From CAVSRC01 sp963750065 (lineage in GTDB: Bacteria > Pseudomonadota > Alphaproteobacteria > Rhizobiales > Kaistiaceae): 64,000 bases of DNA. The DNA lies in contig CAVVPK010000050.1 in NCBI GenBank assembly GCA_963750065.1, positions 1 to 64,000 on the forward strand, written 5' to 3'. A model generated the notes under the pieces. The model worked only from the letters and a program-made list of their open reading frames with translations, had not been told where the DNA came from and did no database searches. A program made the position numbers and the translations under genes. Shown piece by piece: positions 9,158-17,009 of the stretch (within the stretch, counting starts at the first letter, position 1; every line of letters begins with the position of its first letter).

Positions 9158-10474
9158 CTACTTGATGTAGCCCGCCTTGGTCATGACGCGCGTGGCGGTG
9201 TCCTGTGCCTGCTTGAGCGCATCGTCGACGCTGGTCTGCCCGGCAAGCGCTGCCGAGAAGATCTGGCCGACCGTATCGCCGAGGCCCTGGAACTCAGGAA
9301 TGGCGACGAACTGCACGCCGGTATAGGGCACCGGCTTGACGGTCGGATGCTGCGGATCGGCAGCTTCGATCGACGCGAGCGTCATCGCGGCGAACGGTGC
9401 TTTCAGATAGTCCGCGTTCTTGTAGAGCGATGTGCGCGTACCCGGAGGCACGTTGGCCCAGCCGTCCTTGCTCGCGACCAGCTCCTCATAGTGCTTGGAG
9501 GTTGCCCAGTCGATGAACTTCTCGGCCGCGTCGACCTTCTGGGAGCCGGCGGGAACGGCCAGCGACCACGCCCACAGCCAGTTGCCGCGCTTGCCAAGGC
9601 CGTTGTCGGGAGCGAGCGCAAAGCCGACCTTATCGGCAACCGTCGAGGCCTTGGGATCGGTCACGAACGAACCGGCGACGGTGGCGTCGATCCACATGCC
9701 GCACTTGCCCTGCTGGAACAGGGTCAGGTTCTCGTTGAAGCCGTTGGAGGAAGCGCCGGCAGGACCGTCAGCCTTCATCAGGTCGACGTAGAACTGCAGA
9801 GTATTCTTCCATTCCGGCTGATTGAACTGCGGCTGCCACTTCTCATCGAACCAGCGCGCGCCGAACGAGTTCGACATGGCGGTCAGGAAGGCCATGTTCT
9901 CGCCCCAGCCGGCCTTGCCACGCAGGCAGATGCCGTTGATGCCGTTGGCGCGGTCCGTCATCTTGTCCGCGGCCTGCCTGATGAAGTCCCAGGTCGGCGC
10001 GTCGGGCATGGTGAGCCCGGCCTTTTCCATCAGGTCCTTGCGGTACATGACGTAGCTCGACTCGCCGTAGAACGGCGCGGCGTAGAGCTTGCCGTCGACC
10101 GACAGGCCGCCGCGGATGGCGGGCAACAGGTCGTTGACGTCATAGGTCGGGTCGCTTTCCAGCGCCGACAGCTCGACTAGCCAGCCATTCTTGGCCCAGA
10201 TCGGAACCTCATAGGTGCCGATGGTCAGGATGTCGTACTGGCCGCCCTTGGTGGCGATGTCGGTGGTCACCTTCTGGCGGAGGACGTTCTCCTCCAGCGT
10301 GACCCAGTTCAGCGTGATGTCCGGATTTGCCTTGGTAAAATCATCCGTCAGCTTCTGCATCCGGATCATGTCGCCGTTGTTCACCGTGGCGATGGTGAGC
10401 TGCGTAGCCGCCATGGCCTGGCTGGAGCCAAACAGCAACGCGACGCCCGCAAGGGCGCGAAGCACTGGTTTCAT
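9158..10474 (-). CDS. smoE: Polyol ABC importer periplasmic binding protein
   Basis: Periplasmic solute-binding protein of the CUT1/MalE class, 438 residues. It starts with a Sec signal peptide (basic MKPVLR, hydrophobic core, cleavage after SQAMA near residue 22). GGGAGGAG lies a few bases before the ATG at 10474. Internal features such as DILTIGTYEVPIWAKNGWL and PTWDFIRQAADKM are typical of sorbitol/mannitol binding proteins. It is the first gene of the importer operon; a TTGACG -35 box (10546-10551) and a pair of palindromes lie in its promoter. It delivers the polyol to SmoFG. Confidence 0.9.
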   Translation of the reverse strand: MKPVLRALAGVALLFGSSQAMAATQLTIATVNNGDMIRMQKLTDDFTKANPDITLNWVTLEENVLRQKVTTDIATKGGQYDILTIGTYEVPIWAKNGWLVELSALESDPTYDVNDLLPAIRGGLSVDGKLYAAPFYGESSYVMYRKDLMEKAGLTMPDAPTWDFIRQAADKMTDRANGINGICLRGKAGWGENMAFLTAMSNSFGARWFDEKWQPQFNQPEWKNTLQFYVDLMKADGPAGASSNGFNENLTLFQQGKCGMWIDATVAGSFVTDPKASTVADKVGFALAPDNGLGKRGNWLWAWSLAVPAGSQKVDAAEKFIDWATSKHYEELVASKDGWANVPPGTRTSLYKNADYLKAPFAAMTLASIEAADPQHPTVKPVPYTGVQFVAIPEFQGLGDTVGQIFSAALAGQTSVDDALKQAQDTATRVMTKAGYIK

Positions 10475-10495
10475 GATCTCCTCCCAATTGTGCCC

Positions 10496-10528
10496 TGAGC
10501 ATTTGCTATGGCACTGAGCATATGCTCA
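10496..10528. promoter_or_regulatory. Paired operator-like palindromes in the smoE promoter
   Basis: TGAGCATATGCTCA (10515-10528) is a perfect 14-base palindrome. A second copy, TGAGCATTTGCTAT (10496-10509), matches it at 11 of 14 positions and starts exactly 19 bases away. On the transcribed strand a TTGACG -35 element at 10546-10551 is followed after 17 bases by the palindrome, so binding there would block the -10 region. The same arrangement occurs before the regulator operon at 12301-12333. The likely binder is the adjacent SorC-type regulator (inference). Confidence 0.7.
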
Positions 10529-10626
10529 CCACAGAAATGCGCAGTCGTCAAGCGATCCTCTGCCGCGGCGCTGCCGACGCCCGGCCAGAAGCAAGGAAAG
10601 AAAAGGGAAACTGGCGGCTGGAAATT

Positions 10627-11610
10627 TCAGCCGAGCTGGAGAATCGAACGCGCCGTGGTCTCGTTGGTGATGAGGCCGTTGACGATTCGGCCGCGCAGCG
10701 CGGCATGAATCGGCAATACTTTTCCAGTGCCCTGGGCGACGCCGACGACCAGCTGCTGGGGCGGCACGATGCGCGGCACGCTGGTCAGCCGCTGGTTGAA
10801 GCCGCCGGGGATGATGCGGCCGGCGGCGTCATAGGCCCAGCCGGTCACTTCGCCGATCGCACCGAAGCGCCGCATCTCGGATAGTTCTTCCTTGGAGATG
10901 AAGCCGTCGACGAAGAGCGGCGCGCTTTCGTCCATCCGGCCGATGCCAATCAGGGTGATGTCGGCGGCGGCGCCGAGCTCGAGCACGCGAACCACGGGTT
11001 CGAGCTGCAAGAGCTGGTCGCGCTGGCTGCGCGAGGGGACCACGACCGGCAGCGGCATGGGGTAGTGCGGCGCGCGGGTCAGATCGGAGAGGCTGGCGAG
11101 CACGTCGTAGAAGCTGGCAGAGCCGCTCATGGAGATGTGGCCGACCAGCGAAACCAGCCGGTGCTGGCTGCAGGTCATCCTTTCCATGCGTTCCACTGCG
11201 GCGCGTAGCGTGCGGCCGCTGCCCAACGCTACGACGAGCGGCTCGGGCGTCCGCAGCCTGTGTTCGAGAAAGGCGGCGGCGCGTTCGGCGATGCCAAGAT
11301 AGACGCTGTCGGATTCCGGATCGCTCGGTGCGACCTCGCAATAGGTCAGATCGTAACGCTCGGTCAGCGCCGCGGCGAGCTCCATGCAGGCGGCGATCGG
11401 GTGCTCCAAACGGAAGGAAATCAGCCGTTCCGCGAGGGCCAGGGCGACCAGGCGCTGGGCCGTCGGGCGCGAGATGTTGAGCTTGCGCGCGATCTCGTCC
11501 TGGGTATTGCCGGCGACGTAATAGAGCCAGCCGGCGCGTGCCGCGTCGTCCAGGCGCGAAGGGTGATTGATGTCTGGCGGGGGCGGCTCCGGCACCGGCT
11601 TGCGCGTCAT
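10627..11610 (-). CDS. SorC-family sugar-binding transcriptional regulator
   Basis: A 327-residue SorC-type regulator. The helix-turn-helix NTQDEIARKLNISRPTAQRL lies near residues 35-54, followed by the large phosphosugar-binding domain (VVALGSGRT, LIGIGRMDESAPL, VVGVAQGTGK). Members of this family are released from DNA by a phosphorylated sugar. The ATG at 11610 overlaps the stop codon of the HAD gene by ATGA, so the two are translationally coupled. The importer operon begins about 150 bases downstream on the same strand. Palindrome pairs in front of both units suggest that it controls itself and the polyol genes. Confidence 0.9.
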   Translation of the reverse strand: MTRKPVPEPPPPDINHPSRLDDAARAGWLYYVAGNTQDEIARKLNISRPTAQRLVALALAERLISFRLEHPIAACMELAAALTERYDLTYCEVAPSDPESDSVYLGIAERAAAFLEHRLRTPEPLVVALGSGRTLRAAVERMERMTCSQHRLVSLVGHISMSGSASFYDVLASLSDLTRAPHYPMPLPVVVPSRSQRDQLLQLEPVVRVLELGAAADITLIGIGRMDESAPLFVDGFISKEELSEMRRFGAIGEVTGWAYDAAGRIIPGGFNQRLTSVPRIVPPQQLVVGVAQGTGKVLPIHAALRGRIVNGLITNETTARSILQLG

Positions 11611-12296
11611 TGCGGCAACAACTCCTCGAGCGAGTCGAAGATGCGGTCGGCACCGGCCGCAGTCAACTTCGCGGCAGCGTCGCGGCCGCGGCAATGGCTG
11701 CCGCCGATGAAGCCCCAGACGGTCATCGCGGCGGCCTTGCCGGCACGCACGCCGGAAATCGAATCCTCGACGACCAGGGAGCGCTGCGGCAGCTGGTTCA
11801 TCTGTCTGGCGGCGAGCAGGAAGAGATCGGGCGCCGGCTTGCCGTTTTCGACCATCTCGGCGTTGAAGATGCGGCCAGTGAAATAGCCGTCGAGGTGGGT
11901 GACCGAAAGGGCCAGGCGGATGCGGCCGAGCTCGCTTGACGAAGCGAGGCAATAGGGCTGCGACAGCTTCGCCAGGACTTCGCCGGCAAGCGGCATGGCC
12001 TGCAGTTCGTCGGCAAAGGCAGCCGCCAGGCGCCGGCGATGGTCGGGAAAGAAATCGGCCGGCGGATCGCGCTTAAGCTCCGTGCGCCAGTAGGCTTCAA
12101 CCACGGCTGTGCTGCGGCCGACGAAGCGTTCGAGGACGTCGTCCAGCTCCAGCGGGACGCCGTGCGCGTTGAAGACATCGGCGAGGCAGGTGCAACTCAA
12201 CACCTCGCTGTCCACGACGACGCCGTCGCAATCGAATATCACCAGATCGAAGTCGTCCACCGCGCCCATCGCATCTGTTCGGCCGGAGCCGATCAT
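11607..12296 (-). CDS. HAD-superfamily (subfamily IA) phosphatase of the polyol locus
   Basis: A HAD-IA hydrolase of about 229 residues. Motif I is FDCDGVVVDSE (nucleophile and acid aspartates), motif II the serine in ASSS, motif III the lysine in NGKPAPDLF and motif IV EDSISG. Family members hydrolyse small sugar phosphates, so a role in clearing phosphorylated polyol intermediates or tuning the inducer pool is plausible. Start choice is uncertain: 12296 (MIGSGRT) leaves almost no leader after the operators, while 12269 (MGAVDDFD) would leave about 30 bases. It is coupled to the downstream regulator by a 4-base overlap. Confidence 0.87.
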   Translation of the reverse strand: MIGSGRTDAMGAVDDFDLVIFDCDGVVVDSEVLSCTCLADVFNAHGVPLELDDVLERFVGRSTAVVEAYWRTELKRDPPADFFPDHRRRLAAAFADELQAMPLAGEVLAKLSQPYCLASSSELGRIRLALSVTHLDGYFTGRIFNAEMVENGKPAPDLFLLAARQMNQLPQRSLVVEDSISGVRAGKAAAMTVWGFIGGSHCRGRDAAAKLTAAGADRIFDSLEELLPQ

Positions 12297-12300
12297 CCTC

Positions 12301-12333
12301 TGAACATACGCTCCTGATAAGAGCAACTGCTCG
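12301..12333. promoter_or_regulatory. Second pair of operator-like palindromes, before the HAD-regulator operon
   Basis: TGAACATACGCTCC (12301-12314) and AGAGCAACTGCTCG (12320-12333) match the perfect palindrome before smoE at 11 and 10 of 14 positions. Their starts are 19 bases apart, identical to the spacing at 10496/10515. Two sites on roughly the same helix face would suit a multimeric SorC regulator. This supports autoregulation. Confidence 0.6.
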
Positions 12334-12550
12334 GTTATCTGGACGGTCCACCGCACCGGCCGCGCGGGTCTATTTATCACATGATTGAGGCTGTGAGGTT
12401 TCGGACGATGCAAAGACGGTCTTCGGGGTCCGCCGGTGCGGTGCGGCCGGCCGGTCCTGGAAGGGTGGCAAGGTCGGAGGCACGATCGCCTCCGGCCTCA
12501 CGCATGCCCGCTGTACCCGAATCGACGCCAGACGGTTTTGAGGGCGACGG

Positions 12551-12961
12551 TCAGGCCGCCTTGTCGCTTTGTTCTGCGTCGTCTTCGGCGGCGAATTCGA
12601 CGCCGATGCTGGGGCCGCGCTGCCAGCGAGGGATCGCCTGGTGGGTGCGGCCGGTGTTGAGGGTCGACAGCGACAGCTTGCGCGGAACGACGACGCCTTG
12701 CTGCACGGTGAAACGAGCGTCGTGGGCCGATATGTCGCGGATGATGCAGTCGATCGTCGAAAAGTCGTCGCCGAGGACGATGCGGCTGCCTTTGGTTCGC
12801 TTCGGTTCATGCCCCGGTAGGGTTAACCACGCAGACAGATAGTTGCCATCTGGCGCGCGCGGGGCCGCCGGGCGGCTTGACTTGGCCGCGCTCCGCCGGC
12901 CTGCTGCCTGAACCTTGGTCTGAAGGCTCGCCGGTAATGCAAATCGAGTATCGCGTTCCAC
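12551..12961 (-). CDS. PilZ-like domain protein
   Basis: A small protein of up to 136 residues whose C-terminal 85 residues resemble alphaproteobacterial PilZ domains: GSRIVLGDDFSTIDCIIRDI, then ISAHDARFTVQQG and a terminal PSIGVEF strand. The canonical c-di-GMP ligands RxxxR and D/NxSxxG are poorly kept (KRTKGSR, and ISAHDA in place of the latter), so nucleotide binding is doubtful. The start is uncertain: the only in-frame candidate upstream is a GTG at 12961, which overlaps the divergent methyltransferase by 25 bases. The conserved part begins near 12805. Function unknown. Confidence 0.6.
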   Translation of the reverse strand: MERDTRFALPASLQTKVQAAGRRSAAKSSRPAAPRAPDGNYLSAWLTLPGHEPKRTKGSRIVLGDDFSTIDCIIRDISAHDARFTVQQGVVVPRKLSLSTLNTGRTHQAIPRWQRGPSIGVEFAAEDDAEQSDKAA

Positions 12962-13662
12962 CGCTCAATGCGCACTACGAAGGCGTATTCGACGATACGG
13001 AGCGTCGCTGGCGTCAGACAGGGGCCGTCGACAAAGCCAGGCACGTGAAGGAGCTGCTCGGCGTGCGAGGCGGCGAGATCGCAAATGTCCTGGAAGTCGG
13101 GTGCGGGACCGGGGACGTCATCGCCCGGATCGCCGATCTCGGCATCGGCCGCTCACTCACCGGCATCGATATCACCGATCCGGGGCTCAACAATCAGGAC
13201 AATCAGCGCGCCAACCTGACATACGTTGTGCAGACCGGCCCTTCGCTGCCTTTGGCCGACGGATCGTTCGATCTTGTGGTTGCCAGCCACGTGCTTGAGC
13301 ACGTCGAAGATGAGCGGCCGTTTCTCCGCGAACTGGCCCGGGTGAGCCGCCGCTTCGTCTATGTCGAAGTTCCGTGCGAGCTTCATGTCAGGTCGAGCGT
13401 TCGCTCGTTGCAGCGGACACTCGATATCGGGCACATCAATTCGTACACGCCCGAGTTCTTCGCCCTGACGCTTGCCACCAGCGGCCTGACCATCGACCGG
13501 CTGCGGTGCTTCGATCACAGCCTGGCGCTTCACTCATTCTTTTCAAACAGGGCCGCCGGTCTGTTCAAACTGGTCGTTCGGTCTTCGCTTCTTCGCTTTT
13601 CCGAAAGCCTTGCGACCAAGGTTTTCACCTACCACTGCGGCGCGTTGTGCGAGATCGTCTGA
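12937..13662 (+). CDS. Class I SAM-dependent methyltransferase
   Basis: A 241-residue protein with a Rossmann methyltransferase fold of the Methyltransf_11 type. Motif I is VLEVGCGTGDVIARI near residues 50-64, the acidic ITDPGLN follows at the second strand, and FDLVVASHVLEHV is the motif IV region. The ATG at 12937 (MQIEYRVPPLN) is preferred because GAAGG lies upstream and the homologous region starts here. It stands alone, divergent from the PilZ-like gene. The substrate cannot be inferred; a lipid, polyketide-like or cell-envelope acceptor would all fit. Confidence 0.8.
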   Translation: MQIEYRVPPLNAHYEGVFDDTERRWRQTGAVDKARHVKELLGVRGGEIANVLEVGCGTGDVIARIADLGIGRSLTGIDITDPGLNNQDNQRANLTYVVQTGPSLPLADGSFDLVVASHVLEHVEDERPFLRELARVSRRFVYVEVPCELHVRSSVRSLQRTLDIGHINSYTPEFFALTLATSGLTIDRLRCFDHSLALHSFFSNRAAGLFKLVVRSSLLRFSESLATKVFTYHCGALCEIV

Positions 13663-13692
13663 TCGTGTGGTGATGCGCCGGAAGGCCGGCGG

Positions 13693-15051
13693 CTACGCCT
13701 CGATGCCGCGCCGGTGCGGCAGGGTCACCGTCACCCGCAGGCCGGGCTCGGCGTTGCCGATATCGAGGTGCCCACCATAGGCGTCGACGACATCGGAGAC
13801 GATGGCCAGTCCTAGCCCGGTGCCGCCGGACGTGTCGAGCTTGACGCCGCGAGCGATCGCCGCGGCATGGGCCTGATCGGGAATGCCCGGACCGTCGTCG
13901 GTGACGCTGATCAGCGTGGCGGTGTCGCCGTCCTTGGCGCCGACGCGCACCTGCGCCTTGGCATAGCGAGCGGCGTTTTCGATGAGGTTGCCGAGAATCT
14001 CGGCGAGATCGGCCTCGTCGATTGCCGCGGTGGTGCCGGGGCCGGCGTCGATGACGAAGGTCAGGCGTTCGCCCTGCGGCGTGCGCTTGACGACGGCGAT
14101 CACCCGTGCGGCCACCGTGGCGACGTCGCTGCGTGCTGTCTGGACGGCGGCCGCCGGAGCGACGCGTGCGCGCGCCAGCTCGCGATCGACGTGGCGGCGG
14201 ATGGTTGCCGCCACCGTATCGATCTCGTCGGCGATCTGCCCTTCGCCCTTTTCACGCAGCTTGCGGATGTCGCCCGATAGCACCTGCAGCGGCGTCTTGA
14301 GGCCGTGGGCGAGATCGGTGGCGCTCGACCGTGCCCGGGCCAGCGCCTTGGCCTGAGCGTCGAGCAAGCGGTTGATCTCGTCGGCAAGCGGCTGCACTTC
14401 GGTGGGCACGGTGGCTTCCAGCCGGGCGCTGTTGCCGGTGACCACGGCGCTGACGGCGCGGCGGAGCCGCTCCAGCGGCTTCAGGCCGACCGTGACCTGC
14501 AGCCACATGGCCAGGATGAGGACGGCGGCAAGGAGCGCCAGCGACGGCAGCAGTTCGACGGCGAATTCGTTGGTTGCGATCTCGACGCTGCGATGATCCT
14601 CGGCGACGGCGACGCGGAAGACCTTGCCGCTCGTATCGTGGATCAAGCGGTCGACGACGAACAGGCGGCGGTCTTCGGGGCCGGAGACCTCGGTGGTGTG
14701 GAGGGCCCCGTCGGCGGGCGCGGCGCCGTCGAGCCGCAGCGTCAGTTCCCATAGGGAGCGTGAGCGCACGCTGGTCGTGCCGCCGGGCGTGTCGACTTGC
14801 CAATAGAGCCCGGAGAAGGGCGTGGAGAAGCGTGGATCGGCAGGGCCGTCGACGACCGACAGGACACCGTCGGGGGTGATGGTGGTGGCGGCGATGAGCT
14901 GGTTCAGGTAGCCGGTCAGTTCACGCGCCACACGCCGCTCGACGTGGCGCTCGAACAGGAAGATCAAGCCGGTTCCGGCGATGGCCAGCGCTACGATGAC
15001 CGCGATCGCCGCCGCAATCAGCAGGCGCAGCCGGATCGAGCCGGGATTCAT
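13693..15051 (-). CDS. feuQ: Membrane sensor histidine kinase (FeuQ/PhoQ-like)
   Basis: A 452-residue kinase with membrane helices near residues 9-33 and 167-189 flanking a periplasmic sensor domain of about 130 residues. A HAMP-like linker follows. The phosphoacceptor is His249 in DLAHGLKTPL, the H-box variant seen in PhoQ and FeuQ. The ATPase part shows the N-box NLIENAARYA, DDGPGIP and GGTGLGLAIV. The ATG at 15051 overlaps the response-regulator stop by ATGA. Order PepSY protein, regulator, kinase equals feuN-feuP-feuQ of Sinorhizobium, where the system controls cyclic glucan export. Orthology is inferred from order and length. Confidence 0.85.
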   Translation of the reverse strand: MNPGSIRLRLLIAAAIAVIVALAIAGTGLIFLFERHVERRVARELTGYLNQLIAATTITPDGVLSVVDGPADPRFSTPFSGLYWQVDTPGGTTSVRSRSLWELTLRLDGAAPADGALHTTEVSGPEDRRLFVVDRLIHDTSGKVFRVAVAEDHRSVEIATNEFAVELLPSLALLAAVLILAMWLQVTVGLKPLERLRRAVSAVVTGNSARLEATVPTEVQPLADEINRLLDAQAKALARARSSATDLAHGLKTPLQVLSGDIRKLREKGEGQIADEIDTVAATIRRHVDRELARARVAPAAAVQTARSDVATVAARVIAVVKRTPQGERLTFVIDAGPGTTAAIDEADLAEILGNLIENAARYAKAQVRVGAKDGDTATLISVTDDGPGIPDQAHAAAIARGVKLDTSGGTGLGLAIVSDVVDAYGGHLDIGNAEPGLRVTVTLPHRRGIEA

Positions 15052-15713
15052 GCAGGATCGCTGCCGACCACGTAGCCGAATCCGCGGCGGGTCTCGATAG
15101 CCTCGGCGCCGAGCTTGCGGCGCAGGCGCGCGACGATCACCTCGATGGCGTTGGTGTCGCGGTCGTGGTCGGTGTCGTAGAGGTGGTCGGCGAGCTCGGT
15201 CGGCGGAACGACGCGGCCGGCGTGATGCATCAGATAGGCGAGCAGGCGGTATTCGAGCGGCGACAGCGCCACCGGCAAGCCGCCGCGCGTCACCCGCATC
15301 TGGCGGGTGTCGAGGGTGAGCGTGCCGGAGGTGAGCACCGGGGCGGACTGGCCGGCGGAGCGGCGCAGGATGGCGCGCAGGCGCGCCAGCAGCTCGTCCA
15401 TCTCGAACGGCTTGGGCAGATAGTCGTCGGCGCCGGCATCGATGCCCTCGACGCGCTCGGTCCAAGCGCCGCGGGCGGTAAGCACCAGCACCGGGAAGGC
15501 GCGCCCTTCCTGCCGCCAGCGCTTGAGCAGCGTCAGCCCGTCGAGGCGCGGCAGGCCGAGGTCGAGGATGGCGGCGTCGTAGTTTTCGGTGCCGCCGAGG
15601 AACCAGGCTTCCTCGCCGTCGCCGACCGTATCGACGGCATAGCCCGACGCCTTCAGCGCCGCTGCCACGTCGGCTGCGATCCTCGGTTCGTCCTCGACAA
15701 CGAGAACCTTCAT
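15048..15713 (-). CDS. feuP: OmpR/PhoB-family response regulator (FeuP/PhoP-like)
   Basis: A 221-residue response regulator. The receiver domain has the acidic pocket VEDEPR and phosphoacceptor Asp51 in AILDLGLPRLDG, with the conserved threonine in VLTARG and lysine in LPKPFEMDELLARL. The C-terminal winged helix ends RRKLGAEAIETRRGFGYVV, the classical OmpR recognition region. It overlaps the kinase gene by 4 bases and the PepSY-protein gene by 4 bases, so all three are translationally coupled. Confidence 0.93.
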   Translation of the reverse strand: MKVLVVEDEPRIAADVAAALKASGYAVDTVGDGEEAWFLGGTENYDAAILDLGLPRLDGLTLLKRWRQEGRAFPVLVLTARGAWTERVEGIDAGADDYLPKPFEMDELLARLRAILRRSAGQSAPVLTSGTLTLDTRQMRVTRGGLPVALSPLEYRLLAYLMHHAGRVVPPTELADHLYDTDHDRDTNAIEVIVARLRRKLGAEAIETRRGFGYVVGSDPA

Positions 15714-16057
15714 GTACTGTTACCGTTTGGCTGCTTCAGAACGACTGCGTCGGCGGCGTCGACGCTGACGATGACGCGCCGGCCGTCAGCGGTCACCACC
15801 TGCACCACGTAAATCCATTGGTCGTCCTGATTCTGGATCAGGTCAACCGCCACCACGTCGCCGGGCACCTGTTTGGCGACGGCGGCCAGCACCTGTTCGA
15901 GCGGCCGGATGTCGCCGTGCTCGTAGAGCTCGCGGGCGAGGTCGTGGTCGTCGTCGCCGTTGCCGTGGCCATGGCTATGACCATCGGCCATGGCCGGCCC
16001 GGCGAGCAGCGCGGTCGCCATCAACATGCCGGAAACTATGCGGGCTAAGTGTCTCAT
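15710..16057 (-). CDS. feuN: Periplasmic PepSY-domain protein with His/Asp-rich segment (FeuN-like)
   Basis: A 115-residue secreted protein: signal peptide MRHLARIVSGMLMATALL with cleavage after GPAMA, then a His/Gly/Asp-rich stretch (HSHGHGNGDDDHD), then one PepSY domain (LEQVLAAVAKQVPGDVVAVD, IYVVQVV, VIVSVDAADAVV). In Sinorhizobium the small periplasmic FeuN is encoded with feuPQ and inhibits FeuQ; position and size fit that role here. The His/Asp stretch looks like a divalent-metal site, suggesting a metal input to the kinase (inference). Start 16057 gives the cleanest signal peptide; 16075 is an alternative with a weak GAAAG ahead. Confidence 0.78.
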   Translation of the reverse strand: MRHLARIVSGMLMATALLAGPAMADGHSHGHGNGDDDHDLARELYEHGDIRPLEQVLAAVAKQVPGDVVAVDLIQNQDDQWIYVVQVVTADGRRVIVSVDAADAVVLKQPNGNST

Positions 16058-16159
16058 GAACGGCGTTTGCCACATAAAAGCTTTCTTTTCGCTGACAGCA
16101 CGCACAGCGTCTGCACCCAGTATCTGGTGCTTCGGGCGCCGATTTTCACCATAGCCGGG

Positions 16160-16999
16160 TCAGCCGAATTCGCGCTCCGGCGGCAGAAGGCCGGCGCCCG
16201 GTGCGACGGCGGTGAGGTTGGGCGTCACATCGGCCTCGATGCGTCCGCCCGCCCATTCGATCCCGCCGAGGAGCAGGCCCTGGTATTGCGGCGTCTCCCA
16301 GATGTCCTCGCGGTGGCCCATTGCGTTGTACCAGACGCGGCCCTTGCCATGCCGGCGCGCCCAGGCAAGCGGGTAGGGCGGGCGCTGATAGTCGAGGCCC
16401 TCCATCCCGGCGGTCTGCATCACCAGAATGACGTGCAGGTCGGCCGCGAATTCCTTGGTGGAATACCACTCCTCGCGACAGGTCCATTCGCGCCCAAGCG
16501 CGCTGCAGCCTGGAAAGGCCAGATCGGGCACGCTCACCGTCGCGTCTTGCTGCTGGCCGTGATTGATGAACTCGCCGCCCAGCATGCGGATGTAGGGGTC
16601 GGACCTGTCGCCGTGGATCTTGTAGCGGTTGTGGCGGTTGGTCGGGCTGCCGCCGCCGCGTTCCAGCGTGTGGAAGGTGTCGGCGGCGGAGTGGATGCCG
16701 ACGAAGCCCTTGCCGCTGGCAACCGCGTCGATCAGAGCTTGCTTGCCGTCCGGGGTCAGCGGCGGCTCGCCGTCGGCGCCGACGCTGAAAAGATCGCCGC
16801 TAGTATAGAAGATGATGACGTCGAAGTCGGCGAGGGTGGCGGGCGTGAACAGGCTGCCTTCCTTGGAAAAGGTGAAGTCTATATCGTGGGCCGCGCCGAG
16901 CGCGGCGAGGATCGCCCCGGAGGTACTAGGCGCACCCTCGGTATGGCCGACGACGCTATGCTCGTAACCGGCGGACTTGGTGAAATAGAGTGCGCGCAT
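16160..16999 (-). CDS. ThuA-domain protein
   Basis: A 279-residue ThuA family protein with the class I glutamine-amidotransferase-like fold. Typical segments are MRALYFTKSAGYEHSVV at the start, VIIFYTSGDLF, GFVGIHSAADTFH, LGGEFINHG and the C-terminal RVWYNAMGHREDIW. ThuA of Sinorhizobium takes part in trehalose/maltose oxidation to 3-keto forms, and related proteins act on keto-sugars. It lies 10 bases after an SDR gene on the same strand and is probably cotranscribed with it. The exact substrate is unknown. Confidence 0.85.
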   Translation of the reverse strand: MRALYFTKSAGYEHSVVGHTEGAPSTSGAILAALGAAHDIDFTFSKEGSLFTPATLADFDVIIFYTSGDLFSVGADGEPPLTPDGKQALIDAVASGKGFVGIHSAADTFHTLERGGGSPTNRHNRYKIHGDRSDPYIRMLGGEFINHGQQQDATVSVPDLAFPGCSALGREWTCREEWYSTKEFAADLHVILVMQTAGMEGLDYQRPPYPLAWARRHGKGRVWYNAMGHREDIWETPQYQGLLLGGIEWAGGRIEADVTPNLTAVAPGAGLLPPEREFG

Positions 17000-17009
17000 G
17001 GCCGTTGTC

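Noticed and set aside
12269..12296. HAD phosphatase start at 12269 instead of 12296
   Set aside because: Neither is proven. 12296 was listed because AGGAG lies upstream, although 12269 leaves more room after the operators; stated as an alternative in the feature.
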